This document shows positions 51,605 to 60,259 of a stretch of 64,000 nucleotides of DNA, piece by piece. The position numbers and the translations under genes were made by a program. The notes below the pieces were generated by a model. The model did no database searches. It was not told the origin of the DNA and saw only the letters and a program-made list of their open reading frames with translations. The DNA is from Salinicoccus sp. Bachu38 (GTDB lineage Bacteria; Bacillota; Bacilli; Staphylococcales; Salinicoccaceae). How positions within the stretch are numbered: the first letter of the stretch is position 1; each line of letters begins with the position of its first letter. Where the stretch lies: positions 1,178,001 to 1,242,000 of the forward strand of contig NZ_CP138333.2 in assembly GCF_038561955.2 (NCBI RefSeq), given 5' to 3'.

Positions 51605-51636
51605 AATGATATAGTATACAGGTTGGAGGCGATAAA

Positions 51637-52764
51637 ATGGCGAAAAGAGATTATTATGAGGTGCTTGGAGTCGGCAAGGATGCTTCAAAGGACGAAATAA
51701 AGAAGGCATACCGCAAGCTCTCGAAAAAGTACCACCCGGATATAAATCAGGAAGAGGGGTCCGATGCCAAGTTCAAGGAAATATCGGAAGCCTATGAAGT
51801 GTTGAGTGACGAAGACAAGCGTGCACAGTACGACCGTTTCGGCCATGAAGGCATGAACCAGCAGTTCGGTGGCGGCGGTGGCGGCTTCAGCAGCGCCGGC
51901 GGCTTCGGCGGCTTTGAGGACATATTCAGCTCGTTCTTCGGCGGCGGTTCGAGAATGGACCCGAATGCGCCGAGGAAAGGCGACGATCTTCAATATACGA
52001 TGACCGTCAATTTTGAAGAGGCAGTCTTCGGTGTCACAAAGACCATCACCATCAAAAAAGAAGTGAACTGTGATACATGTGATGGTACGGGTGCGAAGCC
52101 GGGCACGTCCAAATCCACATGTAAAATGTGTTCCGGCGCAGGCCGTGTGGCTGTAGAGCAGAACACACCGTTCGGCAGAATACAGACGGAACGCACATGT
52201 CCGACATGTAACGGTTCAGGTGAAGAGATAGAGAATCCTTGCAACAACTGTAAAGGTGCAGGTACTGTCACAAAAGATGTACAGATTGAAGTCACTGTGC
52301 CTGAAGGGGTCGACAACGGCCAGCAGATCAGGCTGCAGGGCAAAGGTGACCCGGGAATCAATGGGGGCCCAGCGGGCGACCTCTATATCGTATTCCGTGT
52401 CAGACCGGATTCCAGATTTACACGGGACGGCGACGACATCCACTTCGAACTGCCGATTTCATTCGCACAGGCGGCGCTCGGCGATGAAGTGAAAGTGCCG
52501 ACATTGAGTTCGGAAGTCGTGCTGACGATTCCTGCAGGCACCCAGTCCGGCAAACGCTTCCGTCTCAAGGAAAAAGGCGTGAAGAACGTTCATGGATATG
52601 GCTACGGTGACCAGTTCGTCACTGTGAAAGTTGTCACACCGACAAAACTTTCAGATCGGGAAGCGGACCTTTTCCGCCAGCTTGCCGAACATGGTGGAGA
52701 AGACATTACCGAACAGAATGAAAATTTCTTCGATAAGACAAGAAGATTCTTTAAGGGTGACTAG
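51637..52764 (+). CDS. dnaJ: Chaperone DnaJ (Hsp40)
   Basis: DnaJ stimulates DnaK ATPase and delivers substrates. The 375-residue class A protein has the J domain with HPD ([13 protein letters not shown], near residue 31), a Gly/Phe-rich linker ([17 protein letters not shown]), four zinc-binding CxxCxGxG repeats ([32 protein letters not shown]; about 143-210) and the C-terminal substrate domain. TTGGAGG precedes the ATG. prmA starts 2 bases after the stop. Confidence 0.98.
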   Translation: MAKRDYYEVLGVGKDASKDEIKKAYRKLSKKYHPDINQEEGSDAKFKEISEAYEVLSDEDKRAQYDRFGHEGMNQQFGGGGGGFSSAGGFGGFEDIFSSFFGGGSRMDPNAPRKGDDLQYTMTVNFEEAVFGVTKTITIKKEVNCDTCDGTGAKPGTSKSTCKMCSGAGRVAVEQNTPFGRIQTERTCPTCNGSGEEIENPCNNCKGAGTVTKDVQIEVTVPEGVDNGQQIRLQGKGDPGINGGPAGDLYIVFRVRPDSRFTRDGDDIHFELPISFAQAALGDEVKVPTLSSEVVLTIPAGTQSGKRFRLKEKGVKNVHGYGYGDQFVTVKVVTPTKLSDREADLFRQLAEHGGEDITEQNENFFDKTRRFFKGD

Positions 52765-52766
52765 AT

Positions 52767-53699
52767 ATGAAATGGCATGAAGTATCCATCCATACGAAGG
52801 AGAGCAATGAAGAGGTGTTCTCCCTGTTCCTCAATTCAATATCGAAAGGCATATCCGTCGAGCATTCCCTGGATATCCTGAAACAGAAGATTGATGACTT
52901 CGATGACAAATATCGCCTGGACCCGAAGGATTATCCGGAAAGCGACATCCGGATAATCGTCTATTTCGACGAAACGGCTGATATTGAGGGCAAGCTCAGT
53001 GAAATCCATGATTTCATCGAATCGCAGCCGCTTGAAGCAAAGTCCTCAATCACCATGGACACCAAAGAGATCAATGAAGAGGACTGGGAAAACGAATGGA
53101 AGAAATATTTCCACAGTTTCCGTGTCTCCGAGCAGTTTGTCATCGTCCCCTCATGGGAACTCGAGGACTACGAATTCCAGGAGGATGACAAGCTGATCAA
53201 GCTCGATCCGGGCATGGCATTCGGTACGGGCGACCATCCGACGACCAGCATGTGCCTCAAAATGGTTGAGAATACGGTCAGGCCGGAGCATAAGATCATC
53301 GATGTCGGTACCGGCTCGGGCATTCTGACGATCGGCGCACACCTGATGGGGGCAAGGGATCTCAAGGCGACGGATATCGACGAACTGTCCATAAAGGTCG
53401 CCCGGGAGAATTTCGAGCTGAACAGTTGTGTGGAGGATGTGGTGCTTGAAACGGGCGACCTCCTCAAGTCTGAATCCGGGACATACGATATCATCATTGC
53501 AAACATCCTCGCCCATATCATCGATGACATGATCGACGATGCACATGCCCATCTGAATGGAGGCGGCAGTTTCATCGCATCCGGCATCATTACGGAAGCA
53601 CGCGATGATATCCTCGCGCATATGAGGAGTGCCGGCTTTTCCATAGAGGAAGTGCTTGAAGAAAATGGATGGGTCAGCATTCTGGCCAGGAAAGCGTGA
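52767..53699 (+). CDS. prmA: Ribosomal protein L11 methyltransferase
   Basis: PrmA trimethylates ribosomal protein L11. The 310 residues have an N-terminal substrate-recognition domain (MKWHEVSIHTKESNEEV) and a SAM domain with PGMAFGTGDHPTTSMCLKM (near residue 150), IIDVGTGSGILTIGAHLMGA and the NILAHIIDDMI motif. It lies immediately after dnaJ and rsmE follows after 1 base; this order is conserved in Bacillales. Confidence 0.96.
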   Translation: MKWHEVSIHTKESNEEVFSLFLNSISKGISVEHSLDILKQKIDDFDDKYRLDPKDYPESDIRIIVYFDETADIEGKLSEIHDFIESQPLEAKSSITMDTKEINEEDWENEWKKYFHSFRVSEQFVIVPSWELEDYEFQEDDKLIKLDPGMAFGTGDHPTTSMCLKMVENTVRPEHKIIDVGTGSGILTIGAHLMGARDLKATDIDELSIKVARENFELNSCVEDVVLETGDLLKSESGTYDIIIANILAHIIDDMIDDAHAHLNGGGSFIASGIITEARDDILAHMRSAGFSIEEVLEENGWVSILARKA

Positions 53700-53700
53700 T

Positions 53701-54429
53701 ATGATGCAGCGATACTTTACAGATAAGACACTGACCGTTGGTGAAGTGTTCACAGCATCGTCTGAAGAAACGCATCACATGAAAAATGTGATGCGTTTCA
53801 GACCGGAGGACACCTTCCATATAGTGGACGGGGAACAGCGCACCTTCCTGTGCGAGGTCACATCAGTGGATGGGACGGTGGAGTGCCGTCCCGTGGAGGA
53901 AGTCGAGGAGTCGCCGGAACTCCCCGTCCGCGTCTCCATCTACTGCCCGCTCCTGAAAGGGGAGAAGTTCGACTGGATGGTCCAGAAGGCCACAGAGCTT
54001 GGTGCCCATGAATTCAGCATCTATGATGCGGACAGGAGCATCGTCAAGCTCGATGGAAGGAAGCGCGGGAAGCGGCTCGAAAGATACGGAAAGATCATCA
54101 GGGAAGCAAGTGAACAGAGCAGAAGGCAGCACATTCCGGAGATCGCTTTCGTGCCGTCTGTAAAGCAGCTGTCCTTCGATGCATTCGATCATGTGCTGTT
54201 CGCTTATGAAGGCAATGCATCGAATCCTGCCGCCAGTCTTCATGAAGCGCTCCAGTCCCTTGGGGAAGGTGACCGCATCGCTTTCATATTCGGTCCTGAG
54301 GGCGGCTTCAGCGAAGCGGAGACAGAGGAGCTGTCCAGCCACAATTCCATACGTCTCGGACCCAGGATACTCCGTGCCGAAACCGCCCCCCTATATGCGC
54401 TATCGGCCATCAGCGCCAAGCTTGAATAG
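53701..54429 (+). CDS. rsmE: 16S rRNA (uracil(1498)-N(3))-methyltransferase RsmE
   Basis: RsmE methylates U1498 of 16S rRNA. This SPOUT-class enzyme of 242 residues shows MQRYFTDKTL, HHMKNVMRF, the knot motifs LLKGEKFDWMVQKATELGAHE and EASEQSRRQHIPEI, and the SAM site FIFGPEGGFSEAETEEL followed by LGPRILRAETAPLYAL. ATG 53701 has AGGAAAG 6 bases upstream; the frame extends into prmA to 53656 but that part is a shadow of prmA. No T-rich terminator is seen after it, only a weak inverted repeat (54428-54461). Confidence 0.94.
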   Translation: MMQRYFTDKTLTVGEVFTASSEETHHMKNVMRFRPEDTFHIVDGEQRTFLCEVTSVDGTVECRPVEEVEESPELPVRVSIYCPLLKGEKFDWMVQKATELGAHEFSIYDADRSIVKLDGRKRGKRLERYGKIIREASEQSRRQHIPEIAFVPSVKQLSFDAFDHVLFAYEGNASNPAASLHEALQSLGEGDRIAFIFGPEGGFSEAETEELSSHNSIRLGPRILRAETAPLYALSAISAKLE

Positions 54430-54515
54430 CCTGCCTCACATTGAAGAAAGAGGCGGGCTATGCTATTATATGGGTCAGATGAACCACAAATCCACTGAAG
54501 AAAGATCTGATTTTT

Positions 54516-55868
54516 ATGAGCGAAAAAACAATCGCATTCCATACATTAGGATGTAAAGTGAACCACTATGAAACAGAAGCGATGTGGCAGCTCTTCAAGG
54601 GTGAAGGCTACGACCGGGTCGACTTCACGCAGAATGCGGATGTATTTGTCATCAACACTTGTACAGTGACAAATACGGGTGATAAGAAGAGCAGGCAGGT
54701 CATCAGACGTGCCATCCGCAACAATCCGGATGCGGTCGTCTGCGTTACGGGCTGCTATGCCCAGACGGCGCCGAAGGATATCCTGAACATTCCCGGCGTC
54801 GACATCATCATCGGCACCGAAGACCGCGACAAGCTGATCGACTATGTGAACCAGTATCATGAGGAACGCCAGCCGATCAACGGTGTGAAGAACATCATGA
54901 AGAAGCGTACATACGAAGAGATGGACGTGCCTTATTTCACGGACCGCACCCGTGCAACATTGAAGATCCAGGAGGGCTGCAACAATTTCTGCACCTTCTG
55001 CATCATTCCGTGGGCGAGGGGCCTCATGCGCTCCCGGGATCCTGAAAAGGTCGTGGAGCAGGCGCAGCAGCTCGTGGACCAGGGCTATAAGGAAATTGTA
55101 CTGACCGGCATCCATACGGGCGGATATGGCGAGGACCTGAAGGACTACAACCTTGCACAGCTGCTCCGTGACCTGGAGGAGGTCGATGGCCTGAACCGCC
55201 TGCGCATCTCCAGTATCGAAGCCAGTCAGCTGACGGATGAAGTGATCGATGTCATCAATGATTCCAATAAGATCGTCCGCCACCTCCACATACCGATCCA
55301 GTCCGGCAGCGACACCGTACTCAAGCGCATGCGGAGAAAATATACGATGGAATTCTTCGAATCCCGCATCATCAAGCTGAAGGAAATTATGCCGAACGTC
55401 GCCATCACAAGCGATGTCATCGTTGGTTTCCCGGGCGAGACGGAAGAGGAGTTCATGGAAACGTACGACTTCATCAGGAAACACCATTTCTCGGAGCTTC
55501 ATGTCTTCCCATATTCCATCAGGACGGGTACACCGGCAGCACGGATGACCGACCAGGTCGAGGAGGGAACGAAGAATGAGCGGGTCCATCGTCTGATCGA
55601 ACTGTCGAATGAGCTTGCAACTTCATATGCAGAACAGTTCAAGGACGACGTGCTCGAAATTATCCCAGAGGAGGAGAAGGACGGCAAACTCATCGGCCAC
55701 TCCGACAACTATCTCAAGGTGGAGGTCGAAGGGGATCCTTCACTGACCGGGGAACTTGTCAAAGTGAAGATCACCGAACCGGGCTATCCGGTGAGCAAGG
55801 GCGAGGTCGTCAAGGTGCTTGAGAAGCCGATGGTCAAGGCCTACGCCTATCTCGAACGCACAATCTGA
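54516..55868 (+). CDS. mtaB: tRNA (t6A37) methylthiotransferase MtaB
   Basis: MtaB converts t6A37 to ms2t6A in tRNA. The 450-residue protein has an N-terminal UPF0004 domain with three cysteines binding an auxiliary iron-sulfur cluster (LGCKVNHYE, INTCTVT, GCYAQ), the radical SAM motif CNNFCTFCIIPWARG (near residue 152), GIHTGGYGEDL, HLHIPIQSGSD and a C-terminal TRAM domain (about 375-445). There is only a weak AAGAAAG-type site before ATG. It follows rsmE as in Bacillus yqeU-yqeV. Confidence 0.95.
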   Translation: MSEKTIAFHTLGCKVNHYETEAMWQLFKGEGYDRVDFTQNADVFVINTCTVTNTGDKKSRQVIRRAIRNNPDAVVCVTGCYAQTAPKDILNIPGVDIIIGTEDRDKLIDYVNQYHEERQPINGVKNIMKKRTYEEMDVPYFTDRTRATLKIQEGCNNFCTFCIIPWARGLMRSRDPEKVVEQAQQLVDQGYKEIVLTGIHTGGYGEDLKDYNLAQLLRDLEEVDGLNRLRISSIEASQLTDEVIDVINDSNKIVRHLHIPIQSGSDTVLKRMRRKYTMEFFESRIIKLKEIMPNVAITSDVIVGFPGETEEEFMETYDFIRKHHFSELHVFPYSIRTGTPAARMTDQVEEGTKNERVHRLIELSNELATSYAEQFKDDVLEIIPEEEKDGKLIGHSDNYLKVEVEGDPSLTGELVKVKITEPGYPVSKGEVVKVLEKPMVKAYAYLERTI

Positions 55869-55942
55869 TGTACGAATGGTAGAACTAGTATATAATGGAA
55901 CAGGACCAAGCAACTGATCCCAACAATTAATGGAGTGATACT

Positions 55943-56608
55943 ATGGAACTATCGAAATATATCGATCACACACTGCTTAAACCGGCAGCGACCCAGGACC
56001 AGATCTTCGAGCTGTGCCAGGAAGCGATGGAATACAATTTCTGCAGCGTGTGCATCAACCCGACATGGGTTTCAACGTGCAAGGATCTGCTTAAGGACAG
56101 CGATGTCAAAGTATGTACCGTCATCGGCTTCCCGCTTGGAGCGACGACATCCGAGGTCAAGGCCTTTGAAACGATGAATGCCATCCAGAATGGTGCGGAC
56201 GAAGTCGATATGGTCATCAATATCGGTGCATTGAAATCCGGCAATGAAGACCTTGTCTACAATGACATCAAAGCTGTATGCGATGCGGCCGGACAGGAAG
56301 TGATCGTCAAAGTCATCATCGAGACAGCACTGCTCGACAGCGACGAAATCGTCAAGGCATGTGAATTGAGCAAAAAATGCGGTGCCGACTTCGTCAAGAC
56401 TTCCACCGGTTTCAATGGTGAAGGTGCCAAAGCGGAGGATGTTGCACTGATGCGCATGACAGTTGGAGAGGACATGGGCGTCAAGGCGAGCGGCGGCGTA
56501 CGTTCATTCGAAGATGCCAGCGTCATGATTGAAAGCGGTGCGACAAGAATCGGTGCATCAAGCGGGAAAGAGATCGTCAGCGGCGGTACAAGTGAGAGCA
56601 GTTATTGA
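55943..56608 (+). CDS. deoC: Deoxyribose-phosphate aldolase
   Basis: DeoC splits 2-deoxyribose 5-phosphate into glyceraldehyde 3-phosphate and acetaldehyde in deoxynucleoside breakdown. The 221-residue TIM barrel shows [12 protein letters not shown] at the start, [38 protein letters not shown] and the Schiff-base lysine in [14 protein letters not shown] (near residue 150), with [12 protein letters not shown] after it. GGAGTGAT precedes the ATG. Its place between mtaB and rpsU is unlike B. subtilis. Confidence 0.95.
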   Translation: MELSKYIDHTLLKPAATQDQIFELCQEAMEYNFCSVCINPTWVSTCKDLLKDSDVKVCTVIGFPLGATTSEVKAFETMNAIQNGADEVDMVINIGALKSGNEDLVYNDIKAVCDAAGQEVIVKVIIETALLDSDEIVKACELSKKCGADFVKTSTGFNGEGAKAEDVALMRMTVGEDMGVKASGGVRSFEDASVMIESGATRIGASSGKEIVSGGTSESSY

Positions 56609-56616
56609 ATTAGCAG

Positions 56617-56645
56617 TTGACCCGCTTTTTACAATATATTATAAT
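56617..56645 (+). promoter_or_regulatory. Sigma-A promoter of rpsU
   Basis: TTGACC, 17 bases, TATAAT is near consensus. The leader then has a perfect inverted repeat TACATAG, five bases, CTATGTA (56653-56671). Confidence 0.85.
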
Positions 56646-56708
56646 GTGTGAGTACATAGTAATACTATGTAAAAGTAAGGTTTTTGTTATCCGGAGGGAG
56701 GGAAGACG

Positions 56709-56885
56709 ATGTCTAAAACAGTAGTTAAAAAGAACGAACCTATTGAAGACGCGCTGCGTCGTTTCAAACGCACAGTTTCTAAAAGCGGTACGATCCAGGA
56801 AGCTCGTAAGAGAGAATTCTACGAAAAGCCTAGCGTAAAGCGTAAGAAGAAATCTGAAGCTGCCCGTAAGCGTAAATTCAAATAG
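56709..56885 (+). CDS. rpsU: 30S ribosomal protein S21
   Basis: S21 (bS21) is a small basic subunit protein near the anti-Shine-Dalgarno region. The 58-residue product begins [19 protein letters not shown] and ends in a Lys/Arg-rich tail (RKRKFK). CGGAGGGAGGG lies before the ATG. It has its own promoter and terminator. Codon use is biased toward AAA, CGT and GAA as for other ribosomal genes. In B. subtilis yqeY follows rpsU; here it is absent from this place. Confidence 0.97.
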   Translation: MSKTVVKKNEPIEDALRRFKRTVSKSGTIQEARKREFYEKPSVKRKKKSEAARKRKFK

Positions 56886-56914
56886 TTCGACTCCCTCTGA
56901 TAATCACGATATAG

Positions 56915-56943
56915 AGACAGCACCCTGTGCTGTCTTTTTTTTT
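56915..56943 (+). terminator. Intrinsic terminator of rpsU
   Basis: A 9-bp stem (AGACAGCAC, loop CCT, complement) is followed by nine T residues. Confidence 0.9.
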
Positions 56944-57002
56944 GCAATCAATTTAATAATATAGCGGTTTCATGTATAATGAAATTAATGGAGGGGATTA
57001 TA

Positions 57003-57686
57003 ATGGCTCTAATTCAGGCATTTTTGATAGGGAATATTCTGACTGCCTTCAGAGATGTTGTTACGATGCCATTGGTTGCCTTTATTTTATTAGCGATATT
57101 CTTCCTGGGGCTGATCTATCAGCTCTTTTCCGAAAGCATCAGTATTATCGGCATACTTTCAATACTCTCCATCATCGTCTACTATGCAGGACATCTTCTC
57201 ATCGGTGAATATAATGGAATCGTACTTGTCCTTTTCATCATCGGTACCCTCTTCATAGTCGTGGGGCTTTTCATGACTGGGAGCTTCCTTGCCCTGATAG
57301 GTGGAATCATTATAATAGTAAGTATGATCCTGGTGAGTGGCAGTGTGCTTCTGTTCGGCTTTTACATTCTCGGCATCATTTTTTTAGCTATAATCGAGTG
57401 GGTGATATTTGTGAAAAAGAAAAAGAGTAAGCTGCCTTTCCTTAATCGTCTGATTCTGAGGGATGCGACAGATGCAGAATCGGGCTATACATCATTCGAT
57501 GACAGATCCTATCTGCTCGGCAAGACGGCAAAGACCGTTACACCGCTCCGACCTTCCGGTACGATAAGGTATGAGGAGCAGCGGATTGATGCTGTGGCGG
57601 AAGGTGGCTATATTGCCGGGGATGTTGAAGTTAAAGTAATACATGTTGAAGGAACCCGTGTTGTAGTCCGTCCAATGGAAGAATAA
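57003..57686 (+). CDS. NfeD family membrane protein (flotillin partner)
   Basis: The 227-residue protein has about five hydrophobic helices (roughly residues 2-130) and a C-terminal soluble NfeD/OB-fold domain (about 165-227: [22 protein letters not shown] and [14 protein letters not shown]). It lacks the ClpP-like protease part of long NfeD proteins, so it is the short YqeZ-less form in that respect. GGAGGGG lies 6 bases before ATG 57003; the frame extends to 56979 without a site. floA starts 19 bases later, as is usual for these partners in membrane microdomains. Confidence 0.88.
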   Translation: MALIQAFLIGNILTAFRDVVTMPLVAFILLAIFFLGLIYQLFSESISIIGILSILSIIVYYAGHLLIGEYNGIVLVLFIIGTLFIVVGLFMTGSFLALIGGIIIIVSMILVSGSVLLFGFYILGIIFLAIIEWVIFVKKKKSKLPFLNRLILRDATDAESGYTSFDDRSYLLGKTAKTVTPLRPSGTIRYEEQRIDAVAEGGYIAGDVEVKVIHVEGTRVVVRPMEE

Positions 57687-57705
57687 TTTAAAAGGAGCGT
57701 TTTAC

Positions 57706-58716
57706 ATGAATCTAATGTTTATCACCGGGTCAAGTCTGATGATAATATTCCTTATTGTCATCGCATTCATCGTCATTTCCTTCCTCCTTTCCTTTGTACC
57801 GATCGGCCTGTGGATTTCAGCCATTGCCGCCGGTGTAAATGTCGGGATCTTTTCCCTCGTCGGGATGAGATTGAGAAGGGTCAAGCCAAAACGTGTAATC
57901 GAACCAATGATCAAGGCACATAAGGCCGGTCTCAAGGTCACAACAAACCAGCTCGAGTCCCACTTCCTTGCAGGCGGTAACGTGGACCGGGTCGTTGATG
58001 CACTGATTGCGGCACAGCGTGCAGACATAAATTTGACTTTCGAAAGATGTGCGGCAATCGACCTTGCCGGTCGTGACGTCCTTGAAGCCGTACAGATGAG
58101 CGTCAATCCGAAAGTCATCGAGACGCCTTTCATTGCCGGTGTGGCGATGGATGGTATCGAAGTGAAGGCGAAAGCACGGATTACAGTGCGCGCCAACATT
58201 GAACGTCTCGTCGGTGGTGCCGGTGAAGATACGATTGTAGCCCGTGTTGGTGAAGGTATCGTATCCACGATTGGTTCTTCCAACAAACATACTGCAGTGC
58301 TCGAAAATCCGGACAGCATTTCACAGACCGTACTTTCAAAGGGTCTGGATTCCGGTACAGCATTTGAAATCCTGTCCATCGATATCGCGGATGTGGATAT
58401 CGGTAAGAACATCGGTGCCGATCTTCAGACTGAACAGGCCGTGGCGGATAAGAATATTGCACAGGCAAAAGCCGAAGAACGTCGTGCAATGGCCGTAGCC
58501 CAAGAGCAGGAAATGAAAGCCCGTGTCCAAGAGATGAGGGCGAAAGTTGTAGAAGCCGAATCCGAAGTGCCTCTTGCATTTGCCCAGGCACTCAAAAGTG
58601 GAAATATCGGCGTAAGCGATTACTACAACCTTAAAAACGTCGAAGCGGATACAAACATGAGGGATTCGATCAATAAGATGACCGATCCGACACGTGATAC
58701 TCAAGACGATGAATAG
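57706..58716 (+). CDS. floA: Flotillin-like protein FloA
   Basis: FloA organises functional membrane microdomains. The 336-residue protein has a hydrophobic N-terminus (about 6-52, two stretches), an SPFH-like domain (about 60-240: [40 protein letters not shown]) and a C-terminal Ala/Glu-rich coiled coil (about 240-310: [20 protein letters not shown]). It matches YqfA. It sits between the NfeD gene and a gene of unknown function 11 bases on, so the three are probably one operon. Confidence 0.95.
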   Translation: MNLMFITGSSLMIIFLIVIAFIVISFLLSFVPIGLWISAIAAGVNVGIFSLVGMRLRRVKPKRVIEPMIKAHKAGLKVTTNQLESHFLAGGNVDRVVDALIAAQRADINLTFERCAAIDLAGRDVLEAVQMSVNPKVIETPFIAGVAMDGIEVKAKARITVRANIERLVGGAGEDTIVARVGEGIVSTIGSSNKHTAVLENPDSISQTVLSKGLDSGTAFEILSIDIADVDIGKNIGADLQTEQAVADKNIAQAKAEERRAMAVAQEQEMKARVQEMRAKVVEAESEVPLAFAQALKSGNIGVSDYYNLKNVEADTNMRDSINKMTDPTRDTQDDE

Positions 58717-58727
58717 GCTGTGATAAT

Positions 58728-59399
58728 ATGGAAATACTCCCTCTGCTTATCTTCATAGGTGGCATCATCTACACGGCGATTGCCAGCCAGAAGAATAAAG
58801 GCAAGAATGAAGAGCGGGATATTGACCCGAGTAAGATGGACCGGCCGACCGGTTCAGCTGCTCCCAGAAGAAGGCAACCAAACTCTGCCAATCAGCCAAA
58901 AGGACTTTTTGATGATATGGTCGGAGAGATAGAACGTCGTTTTTCCGGTGAAACAGAGCAGACTCCGAAAAGTTCGAGACAGTCTGCACAGGAAAGTAGC
59001 TCATCAAGGCCTGCTTACCAACGTGCAGAACGCCAGTCGAACCAGCGTCCGATGGCCGAACGGTCATTTGGACGGAGTCTTGAAGAGAAGGCCAAAGAAA
59101 CGAATGTCGGCAAAAAGGTGGCGGATCCCTATAGGCAGAAATCGAGAGACTCATCACAAGGTCACGATTGGGCCGACAGGGCACGTGAAGAAGTGAAGGC
59201 CCGCCGACAGCCGGAGCGGGGCCGCAGGGATGAAATTGAAGCAGGCGCGGTGGGGGAACGTCCCCACAGGCGACAGAAGCCCGAGGAACCGAACCAGAAG
59301 CCGAAAGTGCAAAGGGAAGCCCTTTCCTTCGGTCGCAAGGATATCGTGAATGGTGTCATCTTTTCAGAAATCATCGGAAAGCCAAAATCCAGAAGATAA
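58728..59399 (+). CDS. Uncharacterised single-helix protein encoded with floA
   Basis: I do not recognise a named family. The 223-residue protein has an N-terminal membrane helix (residues 3-19, ILPLLIFIGGIIYTAIA), then a long hydrophilic low-complexity region rich in Arg, Gln, Ser, Glu and Pro (about 22-195), and a short ordered-looking C-terminus SFGRKDIVNGVIFSEIIGKP (about 199-218). The layout suggests a membrane anchor, a disordered cytoplasmic linker and a C-terminal interaction motif. It starts 11 bases after floA and ends in a terminator, so it is the last gene of nfeD-floA. A role in the floA microdomain is inference from position. Confidence 0.78.
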   Translation: MEILPLLIFIGGIIYTAIASQKNKGKNEERDIDPSKMDRPTGSAAPRRRQPNSANQPKGLFDDMVGEIERRFSGETEQTPKSSRQSAQESSSSRPAYQRAERQSNQRPMAERSFGRSLEEKAKETNVGKKVADPYRQKSRDSSQGHDWADRAREEVKARRQPERGRRDEIEAGAVGERPHRRQKPEEPNQKPKVQREALSFGRKDIVNGVIFSEIIGKPKSRR

Positions 59400-59427
59400 C
59401 GTCAGCATAGGCTGGCGTTTCTTTTTT
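59398..59427 (+). terminator. Intrinsic terminator after the nfeD-floA operon
   Basis: A 9-bp stem (AACGTCAGC with GCTGGCGTT, one G-U pair, loop ATAG) is followed by TCTTTTTT. Confidence 0.85.
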
Positions 59428-59432
59428 GTCCT

Positions 59433-59462
59433 TTTATGATTGTTTATGAACGTTTATGATTG
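59433..59462 (+). promoter_or_regulatory. Triple direct repeat upstream of fruR (candidate FruR operator)
   Basis: Three contiguous 10-base units read TTTATGATTG, TTTATGAACG and TTTATGATTG. The last overlaps the first bases of the -35 box (TTGACA, 59460-59465). DeoR-family regulators often bind direct repeats spaced by one helical turn, so this is a good candidate site for autoregulation. Confidence 0.65.
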
Positions 59463-59488
59463 ACATTGATTATATAATGAGGTATATT
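59460..59488 (+). promoter_or_regulatory. Sigma-A promoter of the fructose operon
   Basis: TTGACA, a 17-base spacer and TATATT lie 22 bases before the fruR ATG. Confidence 0.8.
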
Positions 59489-59509
59489 CTTATGGAAGAA
59501 GGTGATGGA

Positions 59510-60259
59510 ATGCTGACCAACCAAAGATATGAGAAAATAATGGACTACCTGAATGCCAATACGATGGCTTCAGTCAATGAACTTGTAGAAATCACTTCAA
59601 GCAGTGCGCCTACGATTCGCAGGGATCTGACGCATCTCGAAGAGAAGGGGATGCTTGAGCGCATCCACGGTGGCGCCACAATCGGGCAAATCGAAAGGGA
59701 AGAAGAATATGGTGAAAAATCCGTCAGAAATCTTTCCAAAAAGATCAAAATCGCTCAAAAAGCAGCCAGTCTGATTGAAGATGGAGATATCATCTTCATA
59801 GATGCGGGTACGACGACATATGAGATGGTACCCTTCATCTCCCAGCAGAATCTTACCATCGTGACCAATGGCATCACATTGATCGAACAGCTGGTACGCA
59901 ATGGCCATCAGACCCATGTACTTGGAGGCAGGGTCAAGCCGGTCACCAAAGCCGTCGTTGGGCCTGAAGTGATCGACAAGATCAGCAGACTGTCGTTTGA
60001 CAAGTGTTTCATCGGCGCAAATGCAGCGGACGCGATACATGGCCTTTCCACTCCTGAAGAGGAGGAGGCCTACATCAAGAGTAGTGCAATCCGCCAGTCC
60101 AGGAATGCATATGCACTGGTGGACAGTACAAAATTCAACCGTACGGCTTTCATCAGATTTGCCGATATAGAGGACGCATCAATCATCACCGATGATGTAC
60201 AGCACACTTTCTTGGAAAAGATAAGATCACGCACTGAAATTTATGGAGGCAAAAAATAA
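59510..60259 (+). CDS. fruR: DeoR-family regulator of the fructose operon
   Basis: The 249-residue repressor has an N-terminal DeoR winged helix (MLTNQRYEKIMDYLN; SSSAPTIRRDLTHLEEKGML with the recognition helix near residue 33; RIHGGAT) and a C-terminal sugar-phosphate sensor domain of the DeoRC type (DGDIIFIDAGTTTYEM; IVTNGI; GANAADAIHGLSTPEEEEA). Fructose 1-phosphate is the expected inducer. ATG 59510 follows GAAGGTGAT; the frame extends upstream into the promoter and those residues are not expected. fruK overlaps its stop. Confidence 0.93.
   Translation: MLTNQRYEKIMDYLNANTMASVNELVEITSSSAPTIRRDLTHLEEKGMLERIHGGATIGQIEREEEYGEKSVRNLSKKIKIAQKAASLIEDGDIIFIDAGTTTYEMVPFISQQNLTIVTNGITLIEQLVRNGHQTHVLGGRVKPVTKAVVGPEVIDKISRLSFDKCFIGANAADAIHGLSTPEEEEAYIKSSAIRQSRNAYALVDSTKFNRTAFIRFADIEDASIITDDVQHTFLEKIRSRTEIYGGKK

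Noticed and set aside
51871-51950. GGC-rich repeat tract in dnaJ
   Set aside because: It encodes the normal Gly/Phe-rich linker of class A DnaJ, not a separate repeat element.
54428-54461. Inverted repeat AGCCTGCCTC...GAGGCGGGCT after rsmE
   Set aside because: The stem is imperfect, the loop is about 12 bases and no T run follows, so I do not call it a terminator.
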